Origin: Opitutales bacterium
Lineage (GTDB): Bacteria > Verrucomicrobiota > Verrucomicrobiia > Opitutales > Opitutaceae
Assembly: GCA_900299415.1 (NCBI GenBank)
Contig: OMJT01000072.1
Coordinates: 1 to 46,491 of the forward strand
Reading direction: 5' to 3'
Length of the DNA stretch: 46,491 bases
How positions within the stretch are numbered: position 1 is the first letter of the stretch; the number at the start of each line of letters is the position of its first letter. Below are positions 1 to 9,521 of the stretch, piece after piece. The translations under genes and the position numbers were made by a program. Below the pieces are notes generated by a model, which saw only the letters and a list, made by a program, of their open reading frames with translations, was not told the origin of the DNA and made no database searches.

Positions 1-1290
1 CTCCCCGGCCTCGCCGGCATCGTGCTCACCATCGGTATGGCGGTGGACGCGAACATCCTGATCTTTGAGCGCATGCGCGAGGAAATCGCTGCGGGCAAGA
101 CGCTCGGCGTCGCCAACCAGAGCGGTTTCGTCAAGGCGCTGATGACCATCCTCGACGCCCACATCGTCCAGCTGATCATCTGCGGCATCATGATCTGGAA
201 GGGCGTCGGCCCGATCAAGGGATTCGGCGTCACCCTTGCGATCGGCGTCGTTTCCACCCTGATCTCCGTGTTGATCACGGCCCACATGTTGATGGAGATG
301 CTGATCGAGGCCGGCTGGCTGAAGAAGCTGACCATGCGCCATCTGCTGAAGCACATCAACGTGGACTTCATCAAGTACGGCAAACCCGCCTTCATCGGCT
401 CCTGGCTGGTCGTGTTGATCGGTGTCGGCGTCGTGTTTTCCAAGGGCTCCGCGATCTACGGCATCGACTTCGCCGGCGGCGACGTCGTCACGCTGACCTA
501 CAAGCAGCGCCTCGACCCGGGCCAGATCCGATCGGTGGCCAACGCCGAGAAGATTGGCGAGATCAACCCCACCTACACCAGCGCGCTCGGTGGCGGCGCT
601 GAGCAGCTCCGCATCGAGACCGAATCCGACAAGTCTGCGGCCCTCGTGACTGCCCTGCAGAAGCAATTCCCGCAGGCAGGTCTCGAGCGCGTCGGCGTCA
701 GCCACATCGGCGCCTCGATCGGCGCCGAGATCGAAAAGAACGCCCTCCTCGCCGTCGGACTCTCGATGCTCGCGATCCTCGTCTACATCGCCTTCCGCTT
801 CGAGTTCGGTTTCGGCGTCGGCGCCATGTTCTCGACCCTTCACGACATCCTGATGACCATCGGCATCTTCGTCATCTTCGGTCACCAGTTCTCGGCGCCC
901 ATGGTGGCGGCGATCCTCTGTATCGCCGGCTATTCCATCAACGAGACCGTCGTTGTCTTTGACCGCATCCGGGAGGAGCTGAAGCTCAATCCGACTGGTT
1001 CGCTGCGCGACGTCGTCAACAGCGCCATCAACAAGGTGTTCGCCCGCACGATCATGACCGCGTCGACGACGTTCCTCGCCGCCCTCGCGCTCTTCCTCTT
1101 CGGCGGCGGCATCCTCGAGGACATCTCCTTCACCTTCATCGTCGGCATCATCACCTCGACGTTCTCCGCCATCTTCATCGCCGCCCAGGTCTTCTACTGG
1201 TGGCACAAGGGTGACCGGAAGCACGTGGAGGCCCACGCCGACGTCGCCCCGCGCTACGAGTGGCAGGGCGCCAGCAAGGCCTCGGAGTAA
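1..1290 (+). CDS. secDF: Protein translocase SecDF, fused, 5'-truncated by window edge
   Basis: This is the 3' part of a fused SecD-SecF membrane protein that uses the proton gradient to help Sec-exported proteins leave the translocon. The reading frame is open from base 1, and the GTG at 22 lies inside the SecD helix preceding MAVDANILIFERMREE, so it is not a start. That motif is the conserved SecD fourth-helix region. About 110 residues of SecD remain. SecF begins near the segment LLKHINVDFIKYGKPAF, followed by a first membrane helix, a periplasmic domain with GIDFAGGDVV, and the later helices containing GYSINETVVVFDRIREEL, a SecF signature. Fused SecDF is common in Verrucomicrobiota and Bacteroidota. 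A recJ gene follows after about 95 bp. The missing N-terminus cannot be judged. Confidence 0.95.
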   Translation, partial: LPGLAGIVLTIGMAVDANILIFERMREEIAAGKTLGVANQSGFVKALMTILDAHIVQLIICGIMIWKGVGPIKGFGVTLAIGVVSTLISVLITAHMLMEMLIEAGWLKKLTMRHLLKHINVDFIKYGKPAFIGSWLVVLIGVGVVFSKGSAIYGIDFAGGDVVTLTYKQRLDPGQIRSVANAEKIGEINPTYTSALGGGAEQLRIETESDKSAALVTALQKQFPQAGLERVGVSHIGASIGAEIEKNALLAVGLSMLAILVYIAFRFEFGFGVGAMFSTLHDILMTIGIFVIFGHQFSAPMVAAILCIAGYSINETVVVFDRIREELKLNPTGSLRDVVNSAINKVFARTIMTASTTFLAALALFLFGGGILEDISFTFIVGIITSTFSAIFIAAQVFYWWHKGDRKHVEAHADVAPRYEWQGASKASE

Positions 1291-1385
1291 TCGACCAGCA
1301 GGGCGCGTGGTTGCCCGTGCGCCGCGATCCAGGCCGACCGGCCTGACTCGTGGCGTCCCCGGCCCGCCGCCCTGCGTCCACGCCC

Positions 1386-3107
1386 ATGCGTTGGCTCCAT
1401 CATCCGCAACCGCCGGCTGAGGTGGCCGGGTTGAGCGATGCCGCGGGCATCAGCCCGGTGCTCGCCGAGTTGCTGCTGCGCGTTGGCGTCGCCCGGGCGG
1501 CGGATGCGGCGGTCTTCCTCGAGCCGAAGCTAGCCGATGTGGCCGATCCCTTCCTCATCCCTGGCATGGAGGCCGCCGCCGCCCGCCTTGCCGCCGCCCT
1601 CGAGCGCCGCGAGGAGATCGTGGTGCTCGGCGACTATGACGTCGACGGCGTCACCAGCACCACGCTGCTCGTCAGCGTGCTGCGCCGCCTCGGTGCCAGT
1701 CCGCGCTTCGTGGTGCCGCGGCGCGCGGAGGACGGCTACGGCCTCTCGCGGAGTGCTATCGATCGCGCCCTGGAGCAGGGACGGCCCGCGCTTTTCGTCG
1801 CGCTCGACTGCGGCACGAATTCCCGCGAAGAGACTGCCTACCTGTTAGCGCAGGGCGTCGACGTGCTGGTAGTGGACCATCACCGCGCCAAGGAGAACCT
1901 GACCGCCGGCCTGCTCGTCAATCCGCACGTCGCCGCCGACGACGAGGAAGGCGAGGGCTCTCGTGATCTCTGCACCGTCGGGCTCGTCTTCAAGCTGGTT
2001 CACGCGTTGCTCAAGCTGCTCCGCGCCCGGCAGCATCCGGTCGCGGCGACGATCCGCCTGCGGGACTACCTTGACCTCGTGGCCCTGGGCACGGTCGCCG
2101 ACCTCGTGCCGCTCCGCGGCGAGAACCGCATCCTCGCCCGCCACGGCCTGCGCATCCTGCAGGAGAACCCGCGGCCCGGCATCCGCGCCTTGATGGAGGT
2201 GGCGGGCGTGCACAGCGGGCAGGATATTCGTCCGGTCGACATTTCCTACCGGCTCGGGCCGCGGATCAATGCCTCCGGGCGCCTCGGCGATGCCGCGGTC
2301 TCGGTCGAGTTGCTGCTCAGCGAGCACGCCGGTTTCTGCGCGGAAGTGTCGCTCCAGTTGGATTCCTTCAATCGGGAGCGCCAGGACATCGAGCGCCTGA
2401 TCACCGAGCAGGCTGAGCGCCTCGTCGAGGACCATTACGCCGACGCTCCGGGCATCGTGCTCTATGGTGACGACTGGCATCCGGGTGTGGTCGGCATCGT
2501 GGCCGGTCGCGTTTCCCGCAAATACCAGCGCCCCTGCGTCGTCCTCGGCAACGAGGGCGTGCTGGCCAAGGGCTCGGGCCGCAGCATCGAGGGCGTGAAC
2601 CTCGTCGAGGTGCTCGGCACCTGCAGCCAGCTGCTCGCCAGCTGGGGCGGCCACCCGATGGCCGTGGGCATCGCGGTGCCGAAGGAGAACCTCGCGGCCT
2701 TTCGCGCCGCCTTCGCCGAGGCCGTGTACCGCCACACCGTCGGCGGCCGGGCCGAGCCGCCGCTCAACCTCGCGGTCTGGCTGTGCCCGGAGCAGGTCAC
2801 CGAAGAACTCCTAAGCGAGATCGAAGCCCTGCATCCCTTTGGCCAGGGCAATGCCGAGCCTATCTTTGGCGTTCGCGGGGTCGTCCTGCGGCAGCGCCCG
2901 GAAGTCTTCAAGGGCGAGCACTTCCGCTTTTCCTTCGAGACCAGCGACGGTCGCCGCCTCTTTGGCGTGGCGTGGAAGATGTCCGACCGCCTGCCGCCGA
3001 CCGGCACCCCCCTCGACCTCGCCGTGGAGCTCCGCTGGAATTTTTTCCAGGGCCGCAAGCTGATGCAGCTCGGCCTCGTGGACTGGCGGATGGCGGCGAG
3101 AGACTAG
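1386..3107 (+). CDS. recJ: Single-stranded-DNA exonuclease RecJ
   Basis: RecJ degrades single-stranded DNA 5' to 3' in recombination and mismatch or base-excision repair, in the cytoplasm. The 573-residue product has the DHH-phosphoesterase core: DYDVDG near residues 83-88 (metal-binding motif I), ALDCGTNS and VDHH near 163-166 (motif III), then the GRINASGRLGDA-like region and a DHHA1 segment with GGHPMAVGIAV near the C-terminal half, ending in an OB-like domain. Length matches the family (about 560-580). I chose the ATG at 1386, giving MRWLHHPQ, because earlier in-frame codons add only low-quality proline/arginine-rich residues. It follows secDF on the same strand and precedes tRNA-Arg. No unusual residues were seen. 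Confidence 0.95.
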   Translation: MRWLHHPQPPAEVAGLSDAAGISPVLAELLLRVGVARAADAAVFLEPKLADVADPFLIPGMEAAAARLAAALERREEIVVLGDYDVDGVTSTTLLVSVLRRLGASPRFVVPRRAEDGYGLSRSAIDRALEQGRPALFVALDCGTNSREETAYLLAQGVDVLVVDHHRAKENLTAGLLVNPHVAADDEEGEGSRDLCTVGLVFKLVHALLKLLRARQHPVAATIRLRDYLDLVALGTVADLVPLRGENRILARHGLRILQENPRPGIRALMEVAGVHSGQDIRPVDISYRLGPRINASGRLGDAAVSVELLLSEHAGFCAEVSLQLDSFNRERQDIERLITEQAERLVEDHYADAPGIVLYGDDWHPGVVGIVAGRVSRKYQRPCVVLGNEGVLAKGSGRSIEGVNLVEVLGTCSQLLASWGGHPMAVGIAVPKENLAAFRAAFAEAVYRHTVGGRAEPPLNLAVWLCPEQVTEELLSEIEALHPFGQGNAEPIFGVRGVVLRQRPEVFKGEHFRFSFETSDGRRLFGVAWKMSDRLPPTGTPLDLAVELRWNFFQGRKLMQLGLVDWRMAARD

Positions 3108-3174
3108 TTTTCGGCGCCCAAAATTATCGCTTGCGCTGCGACGCCATTGCTTGCTTCGTTTTTCCCTCTGCCAC

Positions 3175-3251
3175 GCACCCGTAGCTCAATTGGATAGAGC
3201 ATCTGACTACGGATCAGAAGGTTTGGGGTTCGACTCCCTACGGGTGCGCCA
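3175..3251 (+). tRNA. tRNA-Arg (anticodon ACG)
   Basis: A complete 77-nt cloverleaf is visible, including an encoded CCA. The acceptor arms are GCACCCG at 3175 and CGGGTGC ending at 3247, with discriminator G3248 and CCA at 3249-3251. The anticodon stem is TCTGA/TCAGA with loop CTACGGA, so the anticodon is ACG, read as ICG after deamination and decoding CGU/CGC/CGA arginine codons. The D-loop (AGCTCAATTGGATAGAGC) and T-arm (GGTTCGACTCC) are canonical. Its 3' end lies 29 bp from the end of the convergent LuxR-type gene. Confidence 0.97.
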
Positions 3252-3280
3252 CTTTCCCTGCGGCCTCGGATGAGGTCTGG

Positions 3281-4426
3281 TCACCGCAGGCCCGCCAGCA
3301 AGCGGGAGCGGCCCGGGACACCGACCTTGCGATAAATTGAGGTCAGTTGCGCGGCAACCGTCTTGGGACTTTTGCCGAGGCGCCCGGCGACCTCCTTGTT
3401 GCTGCAGCCTTGGGTAAGCAGGTTCACCACCTCGCGTTCGGCCACGGTCAGGCGGTCGAGGCCGGGTAGCGCCGCGGTGCGATCGAGCGCGGGGCGGGAC
3501 CCCTCCGCGGTGGCAAAGCCTACTGTGAACTTCGGCAGCGTGCTGCCGTCGGCTTCGCCGGACTGGAGCGTGACGGTCGCCGTGAGCGCGGGTTCGTCGG
3601 GATGAGCCAGACGGACCGTCAGCCTGCCCTCCGCCTGGGGATGGCGGGCCACGTTGAGCAGCCAGCTTTGCTTCAGTTCGCGGCAGGCGCTAACGATCGG
3701 CTCGGGCAGGCGGAAAACGGTGCGGGGGTTGCTGGGCGCGGCCTTGCGCGGGCCGAAGTTCCACGTGCAGCACTGCCGCATCGCCTCGTGGTTGGCGTAC
3801 GTCGGATGGAGGTCCCAGTCCAGCTGCAGCAGCACGAACGGCAGGTGATCGCTAAATCGCTCCAGCCAGCCCAATCTCGCCCGGTCTTCGCTCGCGTCCA
3901 GGATTCGACCGATCACTGACTCGAAGTGCGGGTGCAGGGTGCGGAGAACGCGCATTTCCTCGGGCTGGTATTCCCCGCGGTGGGCGGGCCGCCGCAGCGA
4001 GATAACCGAGTTTACCGACCGACCGCGCCGGTACACGAGCCCAACCGAGTCGACCCAGCCGTGCGGCCGCATGAAGTCCCGGTAGAGCGGGGACCGGCGG
4101 AATTCGCCCGGATTCGGAAAGATCCGCGAGAGGCGGTAGAGCCGCACGTCCGCGTGCTCCTGCAAGAACGGAGTGGTCACTTCCACTTTGCGCCGCTGCT
4201 CATGCCAGCTCGCGGGCTTGGCCATTTCCGGGGTCGAGAGTACTGCCGATGCCTTCCACGACTGGGAGAAATCGAAGTAGTTCAGGTAGATCGACAGCGC
4301 GTCATCGGGCGCGATCTCCTGGAAAATCCCGCGGGTCGCCTCCCACAACTCCGTGAGCGTCCGGGCATCGTGCAGCTGCAGCACACGGGAGTGTACGCGG
4401 GGTCGGTCGAGGGACAGCGTCGGCAT
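3281..4426 (-). CDS. LuxR-family transcriptional regulator
   Basis: This 381-residue cytoplasmic protein has a C-terminal LuxR/GerE helix-turn-helix at about 320-381. It reads LTVAEREVVNLLTQGCSNKE followed by VAGRLGKSPKTVAAQLTSIY, with the conserved Glu, the recognition-helix TVAAQ and the K-V-G-V turn. The N-terminal 300 residues resemble the GAF/PAS-like sensor region of stand-alone LuxR activators but match no ligand-binding class I can name, and there is no receiver domain. It is transcribed away from the hydrolase/CitMHS/AtuA cluster across a 132-bp gap, so it is the best candidate regulator of that cluster. This is inference from position only; the ligand is unknown. Confidence 0.85.
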   Translation of the reverse strand: MPTLSLDRPRVHSRVLQLHDARTLTELWEATRGIFQEIAPDDALSIYLNYFDFSQSWKASAVLSTPEMAKPASWHEQRRKVEVTTPFLQEHADVRLYRLSRIFPNPGEFRRSPLYRDFMRPHGWVDSVGLVYRRGRSVNSVISLRRPAHRGEYQPEEMRVLRTLHPHFESVIGRILDASEDRARLGWLERFSDHLPFVLLQLDWDLHPTYANHEAMRQCCTWNFGPRKAAPSNPRTVFRLPEPIVSACRELKQSWLLNVARHPQAEGRLTVRLAHPDEPALTATVTLQSGEADGSTLPKFTVGFATAEGSRPALDRTAALPGLDRLTVAEREVVNLLTQGCSNKEVAGRLGKSPKTVAAQLTSIYRKVGVPGRSRLLAGLR

Positions 4427-4558
4427 AACGCGGGGTGGGGTGACCCAGCCAAGTCCCCGCTGGCGACCAAGTCAACGCGGCCCGCACGTTCGGCCGGACC
4501 TAGGACAAAGTTCCCATAGCCCGAAGGTCCGCTGAGGAGTAGAGTCGACTGCGCCACC
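4427..4558. promoter_or_regulatory. Divergent intergenic region
   Basis: These 132 bp separate the LuxR-type regulator (minus) from the PF20091 hydrolase cluster (plus) and must hold promoters for one or both. I see no convincing -35/-10 pair. The 21-bp-spaced tandem site found at three promoters further along the window is absent here, which argues that this cluster is controlled separately. Confidence 0.4.
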
Positions 4559-6532
4559 ATGAAAACCCCGCTGCGCTTCTGCCTCGCGTTGTTCATTGCC
4601 GTGACCGCTGGTTCCCGAGGGGAGGCCGGCATCGTCCGGATCGAGATCACGTCACGCGAGGCGCTCCCGGGGAATGGCACAGTGGCGATCGCCTACGAAA
4701 CCCTCCGCGGACGCGCCTACGGCGAGGTGGATCCCAAGGATCCGCTGGACGCCGTGGTGCAGGACCTCGCACTGGCCCCGACCAATGCCCGCGGCCGGGT
4801 AGAGTACGCCACCGACTTTGTCCTGACCAAGCCGGTCGACATGACCCGGACCAACGGGCTGCTCTTCTACGGCGTGCCGAACCGCGGCGCCGTTCCGGCT
4901 TTCGACCCGGCGTTCCAGACCCGCGGCTACGTCTTCCTCGCCAGCGGCTGGCAGGGCGACGTGCTCGCGGGCGGGCGGCGCGTGCTGCTGAGCGTGCCGG
5001 TGGCGACACAGGGTGGCCAGACGATCACGGGTGACGTGCGCACCGAGTATGTCGTCGCTCGTCCCACGATCACCCTCGGGCTCGAGGAGGGTCCCTACAC
5101 GGGTGGCGGCTCTCACGCGCCGTACGAGGCGGTCGTGGAGCAGAAGGGTAAGGCTGTCCTCACGCGCCGCGCGCGGGCGGAGGACCCAAAAGAACGCGTG
5201 CCCGACGCCGACTGGGCCTTCAGCGACGCCCGCAACCGCGCCTTCCCCGGCCAGCCGAGTGCGCGACACCTCTCGCTGCGCGGCGGTTTCGAACCGGGCG
5301 TGATCTACGAGCTCGTCTACACCGCCCGAAATCCGCTCGTGCTGGGCCTCGGTTTCTCTGCGACGCGTGACCTCGTCACGTTTTTCCGCCACGAGGCGAA
5401 GGACTCCTCCGGCTTCGCCAACCCACTCGCCTTGGCGAACGGCGCGGTCCCGCTGCGCGCCGCGGTGATGGTCGGCGTTTCGCAGAGCGGTAACTTCATC
5501 CGCTCGTTTCTCCAGCTTGGCTTCAACGTCGATGCGCAGCATGGGATGGTGTTTGAGGGAGCCAACCCCGATGTCGCCGGTAAGCGCACCATCCTCAATG
5601 TGCGCTTCGCCGCACCCGGCGCTGGGACGTCGCAGCACGAGGGCCATCTCGCGCCGGGACATGAGGCGCCGTTCAGCTGGGCGCCGGAGCTGGATGAAGT
5701 CACGGGACAAAGGCTGGGACTGCTCGAGCGCTATCCGGTCGGGCAGCAGCCGAAGATCATGCAAACGTTCAGTTCGACGGAGTACTGGCAGTACTTCGCC
5801 TCGTTGAGCACTACCGACAGCCTCGGCCGGCGGGACCTTGCCCTGCCGGAGAATGTCCGGATCTACCACTTTGCCGGCACTCAGCACAGCGGCGCGGGGG
5901 CAAATCCCTCCACCGACCTGCGCCGCGCACTGCTCATCGCTCTCGAGCGCTGGGTCCTGGAGAACCAGTCGCCGCCGCCGAGCCGTTACCCGACGATCCG
6001 CGAGGGCACACTGGTCTCGCCCAATCCCGCGACTTTCGGCTGGCCGGCAATCCCGGGAGCAAACTACACGGGGCTCTTCAATCCCGGCCTGCTGGTGGAC
6101 TTCGGCCCGCAGTTCAACCGCCGCGACGAGAGTGGTGTTATGGCCGAGCCGACCAAGCCCGTCCCGGGCCGCGCCTACACCGTGCTGGTGCCGAAGGTGA
6201 ACACCGACGGCAACGAGGTCGGTGGCATCCAGACCGTCGCCCAACAGGCGCCGCTTGGCACCTACACCGGTTGGTCGCTGCGCGGCCCCGGCGCCGGGGA
6301 GGGCGACCTCGGCGGGCTCAACGGCGCGTTCTTTCCCTTCAAGCGGACCAAGGCCGAGCGCGAGGCGGTGAACGACCCGCGGCCCTCGCTCGAGGAACGG
6401 TACCGCGACCACGACGGCTATGTCGCGGCGGTGAAGACGGCGACCGAGCGTCTCGTGGCCGCGGGCTACCTGCTCCCCGAGGACGCGGCCCGGACGTTGC
6501 AGGCGGCGGCAAACGGGAATGTGCTGAAGTAA
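4559..6532 (+). CDS. Exported alpha/beta hydrolase-domain protein (PF20091-like), copy 1
   Basis: The 657-residue protein starts with a Sec signal peptide (MKTPLRFCLALFIAVTAGSRGEA). It belongs to the large 'alpha/beta hydrolase domain' family (PF20091 type), whose substrates are largely unknown. The nucleophile elbow is GVSQSGN at 307-312, with Ser310 the likely nucleophile. This is the family's SQSG form rather than GxSxG. A histidine candidate lies in HFAGTQHSGAGANPS. The C-terminus (PRPSLEERYRDHDGYV, then NGNVLK) is shared with the paralogue at 12052-14127. Only 3 bp separate its stop from the CitMHS transporter start, so it heads an operon. I infer that it releases an organic acid from an ester outside the cytoplasm for the transporter. 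Its real substrate cannot be read from sequence. Confidence 0.85.
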   Translation: MKTPLRFCLALFIAVTAGSRGEAGIVRIEITSREALPGNGTVAIAYETLRGRAYGEVDPKDPLDAVVQDLALAPTNARGRVEYATDFVLTKPVDMTRTNGLLFYGVPNRGAVPAFDPAFQTRGYVFLASGWQGDVLAGGRRVLLSVPVATQGGQTITGDVRTEYVVARPTITLGLEEGPYTGGGSHAPYEAVVEQKGKAVLTRRARAEDPKERVPDADWAFSDARNRAFPGQPSARHLSLRGGFEPGVIYELVYTARNPLVLGLGFSATRDLVTFFRHEAKDSSGFANPLALANGAVPLRAAVMVGVSQSGNFIRSFLQLGFNVDAQHGMVFEGANPDVAGKRTILNVRFAAPGAGTSQHEGHLAPGHEAPFSWAPELDEVTGQRLGLLERYPVGQQPKIMQTFSSTEYWQYFASLSTTDSLGRRDLALPENVRIYHFAGTQHSGAGANPSTDLRRALLIALERWVLENQSPPPSRYPTIREGTLVSPNPATFGWPAIPGANYTGLFNPGLLVDFGPQFNRRDESGVMAEPTKPVPGRAYTVLVPKVNTDGNEVGGIQTVAQQAPLGTYTGWSLRGPGAGEGDLGGLNGAFFPFKRTKAEREAVNDPRPSLEERYRDHDGYVAAVKTATERLVAAGYLLPEDAARTLQAAANGNVLK

Positions 6533-6535
6533 TCG

Positions 6536-7837
6536 ATGCTTTCGCTCCTCGGATTCACGACCGTCCTGCTGCTCGCCGCCGCCGTCCTGAGCCGGCGGGT
6601 TTCGCCGCTGGTCGCGATGATCGTGATTCCGATCGCAGCGGCGCTGGCGGGCGGCTTCGGCTGGGTCACGGGCCAGCACATCGTCACGGGCATCAAGGAC
6701 GTCGCTCCCGTGGTCGGCATGTTTGTCTTCGCGATCCTGTACTTCGGGATCGTCTCCGACGCGGGCATGCTCGACCCGATCATCGACGGCATCCTCCGCG
6801 CGATCGGCAGCCGGCCCTCGCGGATCGTGCCGGGGACGGCGCTGCTGGCGCTCCTGGTCCACCTCGACGGATCGGGAGCGGTGACCTTCCTCGTTGTGAT
6901 ACCGGCGGTGCTGCCGCTGTACGAGCGGCTGCAGATCGACCGCCGCATCCTGGCCTGCGTGGCCTCGCTGGCGGCGGGCGTGAATTTCCTGCCCTGGACC
7001 GGTCCCTTTATCCGCGCCTCGGCCGCGCTGCATGTTCCGGCCACCGACCTGTTCAACCCGCTGCTCGGCGTTCAGGGCGTCGGGCTGGTCTTTGTCTTCG
7101 GCACGGCCTGGTATCTCGGACTTCGCGAGGAAAAGCGGCTCGGGCTCACCGCCGCCGCAGGCCCTGCGCCGGTGGCCCTGCGACGGGAGCTGAGCCCGGA
7201 GGAGCTGGCGGCCCGCCGCCCGGGCCGGTTCTGGATCAACCTCGTGCTCACGGGGCTGGTCCTCGGCACGATGATCAGTGGCAAGGCGGATCCGGTTGTG
7301 GTCTTCATGCTAGGCACCGCGGTAGCGCTGCTGGTGAACTATCCTCGACTTGAGGACCAGAAACGCCGCATCGACGCGCACGCCAAGGTGGCCCTGATGA
7401 TGGCAGGCGTGATCCTCGCGGCGGGAGTTTTCACCGGGATCATGAAGGGCACGGGAATGCTGACTGCCATGACCAAGACGGCGGTGGCGCACGTGCCGCA
7501 CGAGCATGCCACGCACTTGCCGTTCCTGCTGGGGCTGGCGGCCATGCCGCTGAGCCTGTTCTTTGATCCGGACTCGTTCTACTTTGGCATCCTGCCGGTC
7601 TTGGCCGAGACGGCCAACGCCCTGGGCGTGCCGCCGCTCCAGATCGGTCAGGCGGCCCTGCTCGGGCAGATGACGACCGGTTTCCCCGTCAGCCCGCTGA
7701 CGCCCGCCGCCTTCCTCGCCGCCGGTCTCGCACGGATCGAGTTCGGCGAGCACCAGAAGTACACCGCGCCGTTCCTTTTCGCAGCCTCGGTCGTGATGAC
7801 CCTCGCGACGGCGCTGCTCGGCGTGTTTCCATTCTGA
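6536..7837 (+). CDS. CitMHS-family organic-acid transporter
   Basis: This 433-residue inner-membrane carrier has about 11-12 hydrophobic segments along its whole length. It matches the CitMHS family (citrate-Mg2+/Ca2+:H+ symporters and relatives) in its opening [20 protein letters not shown], the [20 protein letters not shown] segment and the late [17 protein letters not shown] and [15 protein letters not shown] motifs. Members move citrate or other carboxylates by proton symport. It sits between an exported hydrolase and the AtuA/thiolase/CoA-transferase genes. That context favours a carboxylate feeding acetoacetyl-CoA over citrate itself, but this is inference. The ATG follows the upstream stop by 3 bp, and the next gene starts 2 bp after its stop. 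Confidence 0.88.
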   Translation: MLSLLGFTTVLLLAAAVLSRRVSPLVAMIVIPIAAALAGGFGWVTGQHIVTGIKDVAPVVGMFVFAILYFGIVSDAGMLDPIIDGILRAIGSRPSRIVPGTALLALLVHLDGSGAVTFLVVIPAVLPLYERLQIDRRILACVASLAAGVNFLPWTGPFIRASAALHVPATDLFNPLLGVQGVGLVFVFGTAWYLGLREEKRLGLTAAAGPAPVALRRELSPEELAARRPGRFWINLVLTGLVLGTMISGKADPVVVFMLGTAVALLVNYPRLEDQKRRIDAHAKVALMMAGVILAAGVFTGIMKGTGMLTAMTKTAVAHVPHEHATHLPFLLGLAAMPLSLFFDPDSFYFGILPVLAETANALGVPPLQIGQAALLGQMTTGFPVSPLTPAAFLAAGLARIEFGEHQKYTAPFLFAASVVMTLATALLGVFPF

Positions 7838-7839
7838 TT

Positions 7840-9186
7840 ATGGGCGCCGCACGCAAGAAGATCAGGCTCGGCGCTGGCGCCGGCTATTCCGGTGACCGCA
7901 TCGAGCCCGCCGTGGAACTCGCCGAGAAGGGCGACCTCGATTACCTCATCTTCGAATGCCTGGCCGAGCGCACGATCGCCCTGGCCCAGCAGTGTCGGCT
8001 GAACGACCCGGCGAAAGGCTACGACCCGCTCCTCGAGGACAGAATGGTTGCCGTGCTGCCGGGGTGCCGCCGGAACGGAGTCCGGATCATTACCAATATG
8101 GGTGCGGCCAATCCGGCGGCCGCTGCGGCGAAGGTCCGGGCGGTGGCCGCGCGGATCGGCTGGCCGGACATCAAGGTTGGGTACATCACGGGCGATGAGG
8201 TACTGAAACTCGCCGCGACCTCGCGGGGCCGTGTGTTGGAGACCGAGACCCCGGTGGCCCGGCTCGCGGGCCTGGTCTCGGCGCATGCCTACCTGGGTGC
8301 GGAACCCCTGGTCGTCGCACTGGCCGGCGGCGCCGATGTGGTGATCACCGGCCGGACGGCCGATCCCTCGTTGTTCCTCGCGCCCCTGATCCATGAGTTC
8401 GGCTGGGCGCTCGATGACTGGAACCGGTTGGGGCAGGGGACCGTGGTCGGTCACCTGCTGGAATGCGCCGGCCAGGTGACGGGTGGGTATTTTGCGGATC
8501 CCGGCCACAAGGATGTGCCGGGCCTCGCGCGACTTGGCTTTCCGATCGCCGAGGTCTCCGCCAACGGTAGGGCAGTCATCACCAAGGTCCCGGGTTCGGG
8601 CGGCGCGGTCACCGTGCGCAATTGCCGCGAGCAATTGCTCTACGAAATCCACAACCCGGCCTGCTACCTCACGCCGGATGTGACCGCGGATTTCACCCGG
8701 GTCCGGATCACTGAGGTGGCACCCGACCGCGTGGCGGTGACGGGCGGCACGGGTCGGCGGCGGCCCGACACGCTGAAGGTTTCGCTCGGGTACCGCGACG
8801 GCTTCATCGGCGAGGGCCAGATCTCCTACGCCGGCCCCGGCGCGCTGGCCCGGGCGCGCCTGGCGACGGAAATCGTGCGGGAACGACTGAAGCTGACCGG
8901 ACTGCAGCCGGCCGAGTTGCGCTGCGATCTGGTCGGCGTAAACGCCATCTTCCCCGCCGTGCACGTGCGGCGGAAGCACGAGCCGGCCGAGGTGAGGGTG
9001 CGCATCGCCGGCCGCACGCCGACGCTCGCCGACGCCGTGCGGCTCGGCAACGAGGTGGAGACGCTTTACACCAACGGCCCCGCGGGCGGCGGCGGAGTGA
9101 CGAAGTCCGCCCGAGAGGTGATCGCCATCGCCTCCACCCTAATTCCACGGGACGCGGTCCGCACCGGGTTTGTGTCCACGTCATGA
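7840..9186 (+). CDS. AtuA-family protein (DUF1446)
   Basis: The 448-residue cytoplasmic protein is a DUF1446/AtuA family member. It has the N-terminal RLGAGAGYSGDRIEPAVELA, LIFECLAERT, the NMGAANP loop and GGADVVITGRTADPSLFLAP. The name comes from the acyclic terpene utilisation cluster of Pseudomonas, but the biochemical activity of AtuA is not established as far as I know. No geranyl-CoA carboxylase genes are in this window, so a terpene role should not be assumed. Here it lies between a CitMHS transporter and a small AtuA-associated protein, with thiolase and CoA-transferase downstream. That suggests processing of a branched or hydroxylated carboxylate or its CoA ester. It overlaps the next gene by an ATGA junction (9183-9186), implying translational coupling. 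Confidence 0.88.
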   Translation: MGAARKKIRLGAGAGYSGDRIEPAVELAEKGDLDYLIFECLAERTIALAQQCRLNDPAKGYDPLLEDRMVAVLPGCRRNGVRIITNMGAANPAAAAAKVRAVAARIGWPDIKVGYITGDEVLKLAATSRGRVLETETPVARLAGLVSAHAYLGAEPLVVALAGGADVVITGRTADPSLFLAPLIHEFGWALDDWNRLGQGTVVGHLLECAGQVTGGYFADPGHKDVPGLARLGFPIAEVSANGRAVITKVPGSGGAVTVRNCREQLLYEIHNPACYLTPDVTADFTRVRITEVAPDRVAVTGGTGRRRPDTLKVSLGYRDGFIGEGQISYAGPGALARARLATEIVRERLKLTGLQPAELRCDLVGVNAIFPAVHVRRKHEPAEVRVRIAGRTPTLADAVRLGNEVETLYTNGPAGGGGVTKSAREVIAIASTLIPRDAVRTGFVSTS

Positions 9187-9521
9187 AACTCCACGAGATT
9201 GCCCATGCCCGGGCCGGCGACAAGGGGAACACCTCCGACCTCACGGTGTTCGCCTACGACCCAGCGCATTTCGCCCGGCTCGAGCGGGAGCTTACTCCGC
9301 AGCGCGTCAAGTCCCACCTCGGACGCATGGTGGAGGGCGAGGTGGTGCGCTACGTCCTCCCCGGCCTGTCCGCTCTCAAGTTCGTGCTCACCGGTGCCCT
9401 AGGAGGTGGCGTGACCCGGACGCTCGCGCTCGACGCCCACGGCAAGTGCCTCTCGTCCGTGCTTCTCGGCCTGGAACTTCGGGACGAGGGAAAAAAAACC
9501 CGCCGCTCCCGCCGCCCATGA
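9183..9521 (+). CDS. Small AtuA-associated ferredoxin-fold-like protein
   Basis: This 112-residue protein corresponds to the small domain often found next to or fused to AtuA/DUF1446 proteins (the 'AtuA-like ferredoxin-fold' family). Diagnostic segments are IAHARAGDKGNTSDLTVFAY and the LTGALGGGVTRTLALDAHGK stretch. It has only one cysteine, so it is not an iron-sulfur ferredoxin; the name refers to the fold. It probably forms a complex with the preceding AtuA protein. Both ends are coupled: its ATG overlaps the AtuA stop, and its TGA (9519-9521) overlaps the thiolase ATG at 9518. The C-terminal tail KKTRRSRRP is basic and probably not conserved. Confidence 0.85.
   Translation: MKLHEIAHARAGDKGNTSDLTVFAYDPAHFARLERELTPQRVKSHLGRMVEGEVVRYVLPGLSALKFVLTGALGGGVTRTLALDAHGKCLSSVLLGLELRDEGKKTRRSRRP

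Noticed and set aside
4652-7033. A 793-codon open frame on the minus strand opposite the PF20091 hydrolase and CitMHS genes
   Set aside because: It is antisense to two well-supported genes, is full of Arg/His/Gln in the pattern produced by high-GC codon positions, and shows no domain or start context.
7840-9521. Acyclic terpene (citronellol/geraniol) degradation
   Set aside because: Only the AtuA-type proteins are present; carboxylase, geranyl-CoA hydratase and dehydrogenase genes of that pathway are absent from the window.
9183-9521. An iron-sulfur ferredoxin
   Set aside because: The protein has one cysteine; the ferredoxin label refers only to its predicted fold.
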